Source: a virus. From it: a DNA stretch of 64,000 nucleotides. This document shows positions 8,763-16,565 of this stretch, in pieces (the stretch's first letter is position 1; each line of letters starts with the position of its first letter). The stretch spans positions 1-64,000 of IMG/VR virus record IMGVR_UViG_3300042691_041259. One strand, 5' to 3'. The position numbers were made by a program, and so were the translations under genes. Below the pieces are notes generated by a model, which was not told where the DNA came from, did not search any database, and saw only the letters and a program-made list of their open reading frames with translations.

Positions 8763-9035
8763 TTGTGTAAACCAGTCGCTTAAAAAACTGTAAAGCCGAA
8801 GAGTGTTTGGCTTTGCTGCTTGATGCTGTTCGGTGTAAACCCAAGAGTTTTCACGGCTGTCCCTGACCGTTATTTCTCCATCAAGGAAAGAACAAAAGTC
8901 TTTAATACTAAAGACTTCCACGAGTTCATTCCACTGATCGTAGATTGCAATCCCGGTATCTTTGCTAACTGCCCACAGAACTGGGCCTTCAAAATTGAGC
9001 AGCGTTATGCTGTCGTTTGACTTTCTGTTGTTCAT
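8760..9035 (-). CDS. Hypothetical 91-aa protein
   Basis: No family recognised. The product is soluble, with a WAVSKDTGIAIYDQW segment near residue 21 and a FSIKDFCSFLDGEITVRDS segment near 42. It starts 3 bp after the thymidylate synthase stop, so it is the last gene of that operon, ending at the bidirectional terminator. Confidence 0.5.
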   Translation of the reverse strand: MNNRKSNDSITLLNFEGPVLWAVSKDTGIAIYDQWNELVEVFSIKDFCSFLDGEITVRDSRENSWVYTEQHQAAKPNTLRLYSFLSDWFTQ

Positions 9036-9038
9036 ATT

Positions 9039-10208
9039 CTAGTTGCTAAGAGGAGCTTTAATGGCGGGATGCGACTGATAGTTTTCAATGATGAAATCAT
9101 CAATAGCAAATCCTCTAAGATTTGTTTTCAGTGGACCAATGCCACATTCACCGGATTCAGTTTGCCAAAATTCTGTATTGACGCTGAGCTTAGGCAATTC
9201 ATAAGGTTCTCTACCAATTTGTTCCTTTGCCTGTTCAATGTGGTTACTGTAGATGTGGACGTCGCCCAAATTTCCAATCAATTCATCAGGTACCATGTTG
9301 ATTTCTTTAGCAATGATTTCAAGTAGCAAACCATAACTCGCAATGTTGAATGGTAAACCTAAAAATGTATCTACTGATCTTTGATTCCACATTAGAGAGA
9401 TCGCTCTGGTTGGAGCATTAAATTTCTCAAGAACTTCAGCAACATTACCTTCCCATCCTAATCTATCAAAAAACTTAGGCATTTGTTGACTTCTATTTTT
9501 GATGACCCAATCTCTACGTTCACCGCTATTCAACTCTCTTGTATAAACTTGAAATCCATAATGACAAGGTGGAAGAACCATTTGGTCTAATTCACCTACA
9601 TTCCAAGCCGAAACCATTAGTCGTCTTGAGTCTGGATTTGTTTTGAGTTCAGAGATTAGGTTTGCGATTTGGTCTATATTATTACCAAAAGGCATATATT
9701 CACCATTAGCGGATATTTTATTTCTCCAACTTCTCCATTGCTTACCATAAATTGGACCTAATTCACCCCGCTTCTTAGCAAACTCAGAATCAATTTTAAT
9801 TCTATCTATAAAAGATTCTTTATCTAAATAGTCGAAACCCTCTAACCCATTTTCTTTGTGAGAAAGTATCACTGATTTTTGATAGTTCTTATACGCATCA
9901 CCATCCCAAATATGACAATTATTATCAACAAGGTATTTGATGTTAGTATCACCTCTCAAGAACCATAACAACTCAGTTACCATTGTTTTCCAAGCCATCT
10001 TTTTAGTTGTAAGCAATGGAAAGCCATCTTGCATATTATGTCTGATTTGTCTTCCAAATACTGATAATGTGCCTGTACCTGTTCGGTCTTTCTTTTCTAC
10101 TCCATTGTCTAGAATATCTTGTAGTAGGTCTTGGTAATCTAAATCTAATTGATTACCTACATGCTCATAAGCACCATTAGGTCCAATTTGAAAATCGTCT
10201 GATATCAT
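9039..10208 (-). CDS. thyA: Thymidylate synthase
   Basis: A 389-aa enzyme that would methylate dUMP to dTMP with methylene-tetrahydrofolate in the cytoplasm. The folate/phosphate-binding start (DRTGTGTLSVFGRQIRH, 41-57), the GPIYGKQWRSW block (151-161), the catalytic Cys215 in PPCHYGFQVY and the RRLMVSAWN and RSVDTFLGLPFNIASYG blocks are all present. It is about 100 residues longer than typical bacterial ThyA because of inserts near 110-148 and in the RELNSGERRDW region around 225-260. With dCMP deaminase and guanylate kinase elsewhere in the window it forms a phage nucleotide-supply set. It lies oddly between secreted-protein genes. Confidence 0.95.
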   Translation of the reverse strand: MISDDFQIGPNGAYEHVGNQLDLDYQDLLQDILDNGVEKKDRTGTGTLSVFGRQIRHNMQDGFPLLTTKKMAWKTMVTELLWFLRGDTNIKYLVDNNCHIWDGDAYKNYQKSVILSHKENGLEGFDYLDKESFIDRIKIDSEFAKKRGELGPIYGKQWRSWRNKISANGEYMPFGNNIDQIANLISELKTNPDSRRLMVSAWNVGELDQMVLPPCHYGFQVYTRELNSGERRDWVIKNRSQQMPKFFDRLGWEGNVAEVLEKFNAPTRAISLMWNQRSVDTFLGLPFNIASYGLLLEIIAKEINMVPDELIGNLGDVHIYSNHIEQAKEQIGREPYELPKLSVNTEFWQTESGECGIGPLKTNLRGFAIDDFIIENYQSHPAIKAPLSN

Positions 10209-10214
10209 AACTTT

Positions 10215-10475
10215 CTATTGTTTCGGTGTTATTGTTATTGGATTGTTTCTCCAAAATTCTTTACCCTCTGCGCTTTTATTAAAGAACATAAAAAATTCTC
10301 CATACTTGCTTTTTACTTTTTCCATTTTTTCAATGTTGATTTCATCACTATCTCTAAAACTTATAGCAATATTAGCAAATGGATGTAACACGCCATCAAA
10401 ATCTTTGTATGTATATGTTAATAGTGTGACAGGTAGTTCGCACTCACTCTTGATTTGTTGATAAAGTTCATTCAT
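10215..10475 (-). CDS. Hypothetical 86-aa protein
   Basis: No family recognised. Residues 16-40 (VTLLTYTYKDFDGVLHPFANIA) look beta-rich and the rest is charged and helical. It is six bases upstream of thyA, and both genes share an almost identical 20-bp leader (CGAAAYAATAGAAAGTTATG), so they probably use the same initiation signal and are co-transcribed. Confidence 0.5.
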   Translation of the reverse strand: MNELYQQIKSECELPVTLLTYTYKDFDGVLHPFANIAISFRDSDEINIEKMEKVKSKYGEFFMFFNKSAEGKEFWRNNPITITPKQ

Positions 10476-10502
10476 AACTTTCTATTATTTCGTTGTTGTA
10501 CG

Positions 10503-12311
10503 TTATCGTATTAGTGTTACTATTCCACTTTGTTCTTTGTTAAATCCATCACGGTCTCTATATTTTACAACCCAGTTGTATGTATCAGTGGGTGGGTAAT
10601 ATCCGGTTCCGGAATCGCCGGTCCAAATAAGATTTGAAGATTCGTATATTGGTGCACCCCAACGATTAAAAATTGTCATTTTTGGATAGTACGCAGATAA
10701 AGCCGTTATCCTAAAAACATCGTTAATTCCATCACCGTTTGGTGTAAAAGAGTTTGGAGCATAAAATCTTTCGCAAGAAGTTGTGCTTATACTTATTTCT
10801 TGTGTGCTGCTTTGACAGCCTATTTCATCAATTCCATAAACACCTATGACATAGGTATTTGTGGTATCATACCATTCTACTGTAAAAACATTTCCATCTG
10901 TACTTTGTAATGAATTGTCAATTGACCAATAATATGAAAAGCTTCTGATATCATCTGCAACATATCTTTGGCTTGGCGAGTCCAAGCAGAGATCCAGCTC
11001 TTGTTTTGTATAACTTATGTTAGGCGCCTGGTATAAAGGCTCTACCGTTACATCAATACTTTTGCTAACATCGCATCCGTAAATGTTGGTGAGATACTCA
11101 GGCCAATAAACTCCTGGCTGGGAGCCTACAAAAACGTTTCCGTTTACATAGTCTCCAGTCCAGATTCCGCCTATAGGAAGAGCGCTTAAATTGGCTGATT
11201 GATTATAGCAAATTCTATAGGAGCTGCTGATTTCAATTTCAGGAACAACCAGTTCCACGTCGCAAGTTTTAAGTGTGCTTTCGCATCCTTGCGGCGTAAT
11301 CTCTTGGACAGTGATTGTGTATGTTCCGGGAATCTCCCCCCAGAGTATTTCACAGTTTGATGTTTGATCCGTGGTAACTAGGCCTCCGCCTGACAGATGC
11401 CAATCGTAAATAGAGAACTGGCTTCCTGTGACTGCGTAACCAACCTCGGATCCTGTACAAGTAGTATCAGGACATGGTATTAGATTGTGAGTAATATCTC
11501 CCATACTAAAGTATCCGCAAGAGCCATCATCACAGCCTGCCAGTATATCAAAATTGCAAGCACCTGGATCTGTGCATCCACCATATGTACAACTGCCATC
11601 ATCGCAAAGAGCGGCTGGGTTAAAGTTGCATGCAATTGGATCTATGCAATCGGGAAAAGAGCAGCTTCCGTTATCACAGTCCGCTGCAGGATTGTAATTA
11701 CAAGCTGTGGCATCGGTGCAGCCCGCGGTAAGGCAGCCAATTGTTCCGCCAAAAATAGGAAACTCCGGATCGAAGCACATTTCAGTTCCCCAACTACCCA
11801 TACTACCATCAGCAAATGGTGTAACGCCAATTGTTAGATCAAGCGGAACACCAACATTTGCCACAGTCAAAGAAGCACAAAAATTCCAAATGCAATCACC
11901 CATCATACAGTAGTCTCCCCAGTCATTTCCGGGATTTCCATCGGTTGGACCGGTAGGGCCTTCAAAGAAATAACCAGGTCCTGCGGTAATTCCTGTTGCA
12001 TCGGAAGTAACGTTGTCTACCCATAGCCAAGTTCCACTAGCATCGCCATCAGCATCGGAAGGCGGACTAACTGGAACCACGGATTCCCAGCCTTCGCCAA
12101 GGGTTAAACCAAATCCTTCAAACCAATTGGATCCTTGAGCATTTCCATTCCACCCATCTTGGGTAACACAAAGTTCCACTACCGTACCTGGTGGGTACGT
12201 GTTATCAGGGTTTGGTGGAGTGTCGAGTACAAAGGACAGATTCCCTGAGCACTGTGCACAACTGACCAGGCAGGAAATTGTGAGTCCTACCAAAAGAATT
12301 AGTTTTTTCAT
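10503..12311 (-). CDS. Secreted Cys-rich-repeat protein with T9SS type B C-terminal domain
   Basis: A 602-aa product with a signal peptide (MKKLILLVGLTISCLVSCAQ, cleavage near residue 20). The N-terminal 190 residues are an unrecognised beta-rich module. Residues about 195-272 hold three repeats of the type GCTDxxACNYNPxAxCDxGSC, common in secreted proteins of marine Bacteroidetes. Ig-like segments follow, and the last 88 residues (FYAPNSFTPNGDGINDVF ... TIFNRWGAPIYES ... KEQSGIVTLIR) are the gliding-motility type B sorting domain recognised by T9SS. This is the clearest of the four sorting domains here. The upstream genes are a membrane-anchored protein and a nuclease-fold protein. Function outside the cell is unknown; adhesion is the usual inference. 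Confidence 0.85.
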   Translation of the reverse strand: MKKLILLVGLTISCLVSCAQCSGNLSFVLDTPPNPDNTYPPGTVVELCVTQDGWNGNAQGSNWFEGFGLTLGEGWESVVPVSPPSDADGDASGTWLWVDNVTSDATGITAGPGYFFEGPTGPTDGNPGNDWGDYCMMGDCIWNFCASLTVANVGVPLDLTIGVTPFADGSMGSWGTEMCFDPEFPIFGGTIGCLTAGCTDATACNYNPAADCDNGSCSFPDCIDPIACNFNPAALCDDGSCTYGGCTDPGACNFDILAGCDDGSCGYFSMGDITHNLIPCPDTTCTGSEVGYAVTGSQFSIYDWHLSGGGLVTTDQTSNCEILWGEIPGTYTITVQEITPQGCESTLKTCDVELVVPEIEISSSYRICYNQSANLSALPIGGIWTGDYVNGNVFVGSQPGVYWPEYLTNIYGCDVSKSIDVTVEPLYQAPNISYTKQELDLCLDSPSQRYVADDIRSFSYYWSIDNSLQSTDGNVFTVEWYDTTNTYVIGVYGIDEIGCQSSTQEISISTTSCERFYAPNSFTPNGDGINDVFRITALSAYYPKMTIFNRWGAPIYESSNLIWTGDSGTGYYPPTDTYNWVVKYRDRDGFNKEQSGIVTLIR

Positions 12312-12316
12312 TCAAT

Positions 12317-12637
12317 TTAAAATTTGTGATTGAAAGGGACTGCGTTATAGAATTCTACGCTATCGCCTACATTGTAAGTTTTGTAGGAATAGAAAGGAAT
12401 TCCACAGTCGGATATGTACAATCTATGAAGTGGCGGATTAGTGTCGCATTCCTCAATTGATACTACACAACAATTAACGTAATTGTTGCTGTCGGGAATT
12501 GTAAGACTCCAATCTTGCTTAGGAGGATTTTCCTTAAAGACGGTTTTTTCATCAGGTTTCTTGCGGATTGCAATAGCTGATATCCAAATGGATGCAATTA
12601 AACCAGCCATGGCAATAATAGATCTTCTGCTACTCAT
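12317..12637 (-). CDS. Membrane-anchored small protein
   Basis: A 106-aa product with one N-terminal hydrophobic segment (IIAMAGLIASIWISAIAI, residues 7-24) after a positive start (MSSRRS), then a hydrophilic part with paired Cys (NCCVVSIEECDTN). It probably stays anchored with the C-terminal part in the periplasm. It is 5 bp upstream of the T9SS type B cargo gene. No family recognised. Confidence 0.5.
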   Translation of the reverse strand: MSSRRSIIAMAGLIASIWISAIAIRKKPDEKTVFKENPPKQDWSLTIPDSNNYVNCCVVSIEECDTNPPLHRLYISDCGIPFYSYKTYNVGDSVEFYNAVPFNHKF

Positions 12638-12641
12638 TTTT

Positions 12642-13121
12642 TTATAGATATGAAGTTGACAATTGTTTTAACGTTTTTAGTAATTTTGGATCTTCCACAC
12701 GACCAATAATTTTCATGTACGATTGATTTCTTGGTATACAAACCATTTCACGGCCATTGGCAACAAATCTTCGATGGCACTTAAATTCTTGAGTACTGTC
12801 AAGTTCATATATGCAACCTTCATTTGGATCCTGATTCTTGGAAAGTGGCACTGCCAAAAAGTAAACCCGGTGGCTGTTGCAAATTTTCTTTAACTGTGAT
12901 GGACTGACTGCAAAAGAGTCTTCTACCAAAAAAGGAACTTGAGTCTTTACCTCAATTCTCAGTCCGTCCATTAGCATATCTTTCTCAGAATCAAAAGGAT
13001 CCAGAGACTCTTCCACTATATGGCCTTGCTTTCTAAGCAAATGAGCAACAATTCTTTCACCGGTCATACCAAGCATGACCTTCTTTACATCAACGGTCTG
13101 TTCTTTCTTTACAGTTGCCAT
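12642..13121 (-). CDS. Putative PD-(D/E)XK-fold nuclease
   Basis: A 159-aa protein. GMTGERIVAHLLRKQGHIV (18-36) followed by SEKDMLMDGLRIEVKTQVPF (45-64) gives Glu22, Asp48 and Glu57-x-Lys59, the spacing of the PD-(D/E)XK nuclease fold used by restriction enzymes and resolvases. The rest is not recognised. The start codon overlaps the upstream stop as TAATG. A non-specific phage DNase, a resolvase or a restriction-like enzyme are all possible; no target-recognition domain is visible. Confidence 0.55.
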   Translation of the reverse strand: MATVKKEQTVDVKKVMLGMTGERIVAHLLRKQGHIVEESLDPFDSEKDMLMDGLRIEVKTQVPFLVEDSFAVSPSQLKKICNSHRVYFLAVPLSKNQDPNEGCIYELDSTQEFKCHRRFVANGREMVCIPRNQSYMKIIGRVEDPKLLKTLKQLSTSYL

Positions 13122-13324
13122 TATTTTGCAAAGTGGTTATACACACTTGAAATTCCTTTGAAGACGCCAACGGTAAGTCCAATAAACATGGAAACGGGCC
13201 AAATAATAGAAGATATAACCGCGGCAGGCATAGACATTTCTTCGCCTGGCTTAGAGTTATAGTTTAACATAATAAGCGACATAAAGGTCGCAAAAAAACC
13301 GAGAATGTAAGTTAGGAGGTACAT
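13121..13324 (-). CDS. Small two-helix membrane protein
   Basis: A 67-aa product with two hydrophobic segments, YLLTYILGFFATFMSLIML (2-20) and AAVISSIIWPVSMFIGLTVGV (34-54), joined by a short acidic loop. A role in lysis (holin-like) or in membrane modification is conceivable, but nothing here decides it. The TATAAATA sequence at 13344-13351 lies 20 bp upstream of the ATG. Confidence 0.5.
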   Translation of the reverse strand: MYLLTYILGFFATFMSLIMLNYNSKPGEEMSMPAAVISSIIWPVSMFIGLTVGVFKGISSVYNHFAK

Positions 13325-13343
13325 AGTTTCTTTTATTTTTTGC

Positions 13344-13351
13344 TATTTATA
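13344..13351 (-). promoter_or_regulatory. TATAAATA, T4-late-promoter-like motif
   Basis: An exact TATAAATA on the minus strand, 20 bp before the ATG of the 67-aa membrane protein at the head of the 13324-to-10503 gene run. T4 late promoters use this octamer with gp55, and a gp55 homologue is encoded at 60436-60873. Confidence 0.35.
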
Positions 13352-13354
13352 CGG

Positions 13355-13846
13355 CTAAGAAAAGTCAGTGCTTGAGCAGACTCTTAGTCCATCAATTTCA
13401 TTGTCATAATGACTATACGAAAGGCTATAATTAGGATGAGTCTCTTGCATTTTCCGAATATAGTCAGGCCCAACAAAATGTCCGTCAGGGCACCAGTTAA
13501 GAGCCATAGAGATAAATTCTTCGCAACCCATTTCTGCACCGTATTCGTCAACTATTCGTCCGGCTTTTATGAATTCAAAAAGTTCTTCACGGTTTGAGTA
13601 GTATTTGTTCTTATGAAAGTTCCAGAGAAACTGCCAGCCCATGCTGCGTTTTCCCAAGTGAATCAAGGACTCCTCAGTAAAACGATCCCAAGGATTAGAC
13701 ATATCCCAAGAATCCTTGTCCTGTGTTCCAAATCCGCTCATAACTTCTCGGCCTGATGCGCCCAACTGCTGGACTTCTTGGAGAAGGGTTTCCTTTCTTT
13801 GTAGAATTTCCACCTCCGTCGGTATACGGTAGTAGTTGGTTCCCAT
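13355..13846 (-). CDS. Conserved phage hypothetical protein (MGTNYY family)
   Basis: The reading frame is open to 13948, but I take the ATG at 13846, which gives MGTNYYRIPTEVE and overlaps the upstream stop as TAATG, as in several gene pairs here. The 163-aa product contains HLGKRSMGWQFLWNFH, a combination (MGTNYY... then H-G-K-R-S-x-G-W-x-F) seen in small phage proteins without known function. Cys and His residues (CEEFISMALNWCPDGH) could bind metal, which is inference. Confidence 0.55.
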   Translation of the reverse strand: MGTNYYRIPTEVEILQRKETLLQEVQQLGASGREVMSGFGTQDKDSWDMSNPWDRFTEESLIHLGKRSMGWQFLWNFHKNKYYSNREELFEFIKAGRIVDEYGAEMGCEEFISMALNWCPDGHFVGPDYIRKMQETHPNYSLSYSHYDNEIDGLRVCSSTDFS

Positions 13847-14202
13847 TACGCCCTGTTGAAAATGGTTTGACGATATTTTGGAACTGCATTGATGAGAGTG
13901 ATAATCTGTTCGTCCATCCCCATTGGCCAAGTAGCAGGGTTTCCCCATAGCATGCCACTGTCGCGTTGATTAAGCTGATACGCTTTATATGAAGGTCTAT
14001 ACCAAGAGCCGCTTTGTACATGACGGCGAACATAGCCAGACTCATGAAGTGAATAGTAAACTGCTGCAACTGGATCCCATAAACGGATGGATCCGCGCTT
14101 ATGCATTATTTCTGTGGTAACGTCTACCAGGTTCATGGAAATGCAAAGTGATTCAATTGCTTTGCGGTGCTTCTTTTCAATAATAGTGTACTTGTAAGCC
14201 AT
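13846..14202 (-). CDS. Hypothetical 118-aa protein
   Basis: No family recognised. A basic N-terminus (YTIIEKKHRKAIESL) is followed by an aromatic-rich middle (LHESGYVRRHVQSGSWYRPSY). It is the first gene after the 24-bp-spacer version of the bipartite element and is translationally coupled to the MGTNYY protein. Confidence 0.5.
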   Translation of the reverse strand: MAYKYTIIEKKHRKAIESLCISMNLVDVTTEIMHKRGSIRLWDPVAAVYYSLHESGYVRRHVQSGSWYRPSYKAYQLNQRDSGMLWGNPATWPMGMDEQIITLINAVPKYRQTIFNRA

Positions 14203-14220
14203 AATTTTATTTTTTTGTTA

Positions 14221-14269
14221 TATGTAAAAATAATACAAAAGTTTCACATCTGAAAATTTAGTTGTTAAC
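14221..14269 (-). promoter_or_regulatory. Bipartite promoter-like element, copy 3 (24-bp spacer)
   Basis: GTTAACAAC (14269-14261) then 24 bp then GTATTATTTTTAC (14236 downward), 18 bp before the ATG at 14202. The spacer is exactly 10 bp shorter than in the other eight copies, one DNA helical turn. GTTAACAAC also encodes the last residues (VNN) of the upstream HAD gene, whose stop follows immediately. Confidence 0.6.
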
Positions 14270-14770
14270 ATCATACGGAGGATATAGACACCGTTCAGCT
14301 TTTTCAATAAAGCCATTTTGACCAAACCCCATACGATAGTCTGTCTGGATAAACCGGCTTCCCAGTTCCGAGAGATCCGTATCATCTACTGCGCACCAGG
14401 TTGCAACTGTGTTTATGAGAAGCCACTCCCGGATTTCCCGAACTCGTATGCTTTCAGGGCTTTCGCCAAATCTTTCAGGTGGCAACTGTGGCGTAAACGA
14501 AATAGGAGATTTTGCCACCCCATTGATTTTGAATATGAGATCACATGTGTCTTGCGAAAAATGCTTACGCCAATCGGAAGAGAGAACAATATTCATCTCG
14601 GCATTCATCAGCAAAAAGCGATTGAAAGCAATAACGCATTTTTCATCAAACATATACGGAACGCCAAGACCATAAGCATGCCGATCACGCTTCCACAGAT
14701 TATCTCGGTTTGTATGAAATTGCTTAGGAAGAGCAAGCACACCATCTATGTCAAGGAATACAACTTTCAT
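14258..14770 (-). CDS. HAD-superfamily phosphatase, Swiss-army-knife RNA-repair type
   Basis: A 170-aa protein starting MKVVFLDIDGVLALP, giving the HAD nucleophile and acid Asp7 and Asp9. VLSSDWRKHF (about 62-71) supplies motif II Ser and motif III Arg/Lys, and WCAVDDTDLSEL (about 126-137) the motif IV acidic pair. The short cap-less form with SSDWR is what I associate with HAD domains of RNA-repair proteins, which remove end phosphates. It is coupled to the upstream 78-aa gene by a TAATG overlap. A nucleotide phosphatase is the alternative. Confidence 0.7.
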   Translation of the reverse strand: MKVVFLDIDGVLALPKQFHTNRDNLWKRDRHAYGLGVPYMFDEKCVIAFNRFLLMNAEMNIVLSSDWRKHFSQDTCDLIFKINGVAKSPISFTPQLPPERFGESPESIRVREIREWLLINTVATWCAVDDTDLSELGSRFIQTDYRMGFGQNGFIEKAERCLYPPYDVNN

Positions 14771-15006
14771 TATTCAACTATTTTTCCATACCATTCGCAA
14801 TTTGTACAACTTTCTTTCATAGGATCAAATTCTTTTCCAAAAGGATTGCAGTAGGCAAGCCTAAAATCAATTTCTGCACCATCGCTCCAATTACTAGAGT
14901 CTTGATTATTTGCCATAGGAACTTCGGCAGGTATCGCCCAGCAATCCCAAGCGGTAGAGAATTCAACAAGCCATTCTCCATTTCTATTTGTGAGCGTTCC
15001 TTTCAT
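14770..15006 (-). CDS. Hypothetical 78-aa protein
   Basis: No family recognised. It is Trp-rich (WLVEFSTAWDCWAIP) and ends ESCTNCEWYGKIVE, with a CxxC pair that might bind zinc. It overlaps the heptosyltransferase stop by 4 bp and the HAD start by 1 bp, so the three genes are translationally coupled. Confidence 0.5.
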   Translation of the reverse strand: MKGTLTNRNGEWLVEFSTAWDCWAIPAEVPMANNQDSSNWSDGAEIDFRLAYCNPFGKEFDPMKESCTNCEWYGKIVE

Positions 15007-15887
15007 TTAGGCAGTAACGGAGTTAACGCAGAAAAAACCTCTTCAGGAGTAATTGTTGTTGTACATTCAAATTGTTTTGGTGTTCCTTTATTTACCGGGC
15101 ACCAAAACCAGTCTCCTGGATTGAACATGTATTTGATATCATTTATACAACCATGACAAACACTTTTATTGATCAATCGAATAGTGTCCTCGGAAAACTC
15201 GTTGTCTTCTGACGTTATTCCGGATATCATAACAACCGGCTTTCCGATTGCATGCGCAACCCAAGAAAGACCGCTGCTTAGACCAATAAAAAATTCCGAG
15301 TGATGAATATAATTGGTCATCTGTTTAAGGTTCATTCCATGCTTTTTTACGCATGATTTTGGAGCCTGATTCCAATTGCCTTCAGATCCAAAGCTTTCAT
15401 GAACATCAATACAAACCGGGGTCAAACCAGCATTTCTTAGCATTTTGCATAATTGATCCCAGCCGCCACCAAAATTCCAATGCTTTGCCTGAGCTGTTGA
15501 ATGCATAGAAAAGCAAACGTACTTTGCCTTTATAGGTCTTTCTTCTACAAACTTATCAATTTTTGGACGTTTCCAATCGGTTATTCCTAATTGCTTTGCA
15601 TACCCTGACATTAACGGTTTCTCAAACTTGTAAAAAATCTCTTTGTACTCATCATACACGGTAGAACCAAGAGACCACTTATTTGTATGCGGATCATGTA
15701 TCGGTTTTGCAACGTGAGGATAGATTTGAGAAATCATTGGATAACTCTTTTCAAAGTGTTCTGCCTCAAGATTGCAAATCGCATCAACTTCTTGATCGGT
15801 GATTAGCCTAAAAGCATCAATAACAGCCATTGCACCGATAGTATCTCCAAGAGAGGATGACGCTATTTTTATGAGTACCTTTGGCAT
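15003..15887 (-). CDS. Glycosyltransferase resembling autotransporter heptosyltransferase (TibC/BAHT)
   Basis: A 294-aa GT9/GT-B-like enzyme. The N-terminus MPKVLIKIASSSLGDTIGAM is the heptosyltransferase nucleotide-sugar start; FIGLSSGLSWVAHAIGKPVVMISG (200-223) is the donor-binding block with the GLSSGLSW motif. Four cysteines, C244-X2-C247-X15-C263-X11-C275, match in kind the iron-binding cluster I recall for TibC. That family O-glycosylates Ser residues of bacterial surface proteins. Here it could modify a phage protein (the Ser/Thr-rich collagen-like fibre is an obvious candidate) or a host surface protein. It starts 3 bp after the upstream stop. Confidence 0.75.
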   Translation of the reverse strand: MPKVLIKIASSSLGDTIGAMAVIDAFRLITDQEVDAICNLEAEHFEKSYPMISQIYPHVAKPIHDPHTNKWSLGSTVYDEYKEIFYKFEKPLMSGYAKQLGITDWKRPKIDKFVEERPIKAKYVCFSMHSTAQAKHWNFGGGWDQLCKMLRNAGLTPVCIDVHESFGSEGNWNQAPKSCVKKHGMNLKQMTNYIHHSEFFIGLSSGLSWVAHAIGKPVVMISGITSEDNEFSEDTIRLINKSVCHGCINDIKYMFNPGDWFWCPVNKGTPKQFECTTTITPEEVFSALTPLLPK

Positions 15888-15889
15888 GT

Positions 15890-16489
15890 TTATTTGTAGA
15901 TCTCAATAAGTTCTCGCAAATTGCTGTTGATAGCCATCATGTCGTGGTGGATCTTATCCAGCTTTTCATACAGCTTATTGTAAGAGGCTGACATCTTAGC
16001 GGACTTCTTTTTCTTCTTTTTCTTTGTATCAAAATGAACCGGGCCATCGTAATTGTCAATTTCTTTCTTCAGGCTTTCATACGATTCAGAAATAGAAGAG
16101 TTCCCAGCCAATCTGCCCCAGTCAATTGCTACAGGAACATCAACATACTCGAGTTCATTTGCAAGGTCATTCAGGATTTGACGGCGGTCTTCGTTAGTTC
16201 CAGCCCAGCCTGTAATGATTTGCGCATGACGAGTAGAGAACCACAATGGTATGTGCTTGAGAACCCGCCATTCTCCACGAGAAACATTCTCAATGAAGTT
16301 GCAATTCTTTAGCATAGTCTGATATGAGCGATTGCGGTAGAACGGATCGCGGTTCCATAGAGTCTTTTTGATTTTGCGAGCACCGGGTGATGTAGCATCG
16401 AGCATATCGGCTACTTTGTAGGTTTTACCTACGGGAACTGAGTTGATGTAGGAAACTACTTTGTCGAACAGGGAATTTTCTTTTCTCAT
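15890..16489 (-). CDS. Putative winged-helix protein with Lys-rich linker and coiled-coil tail
   Basis: A 199-aa product. Residues 1-85 (LFDKVVSYINSVPVGKTYKV ... LWNRDPFYRNRSYQTMLKN ... ENVSRGEWRVLKHIP) look like a winged helix-turn-helix. A KKKKKKKSAK stretch near 156 precedes a helical C-terminus (NKLYEKLDKIHHDMMAINSN). It would suit a nucleic-acid-binding protein. It is the first gene after bipartite element copy 4. Confidence 0.5.
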   Translation of the reverse strand: MRKENSLFDKVVSYINSVPVGKTYKVADMLDATSPGARKIKKTLWNRDPFYRNRSYQTMLKNCNFIENVSRGEWRVLKHIPLWFSTRHAQIITGWAGTNEDRRQILNDLANELEYVDVPVAIDWGRLAGNSSISESYESLKKEIDNYDGPVHFDTKKKKKKKSAKMSASYNKLYEKLDKIHHDMMAINSNLRELIEIYK

Positions 16490-16505
16490 TTATATTTTAT
16501 TTAGA

Positions 16506-16565
16506 TAGGATAAAAATAATACAAAAGTTTTACAAAGTAAAATGTTTTTGCCAAAAGTTATTAAC
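16506..16565 (-). promoter_or_regulatory. Bipartite promoter-like element, copy 4
   Basis: GTTAATAAC (16565-16557), 34-bp spacer, GTATTATTTTTATCCTA (16522-16506), 16 bp before the ATG at 16489. The TAA stop of the upstream 71-aa gene lies inside GTTAATAAC. The spacer has a weak TTTTAC/GTAAAA stem. Confidence 0.7.

Noticed and set aside
13847-13948. 34-residue extension of the MGTNYY protein
   Set aside because: It overlaps the upstream gene in another frame, and the MGTNYY start has a TAATG coupling seen repeatedly here.
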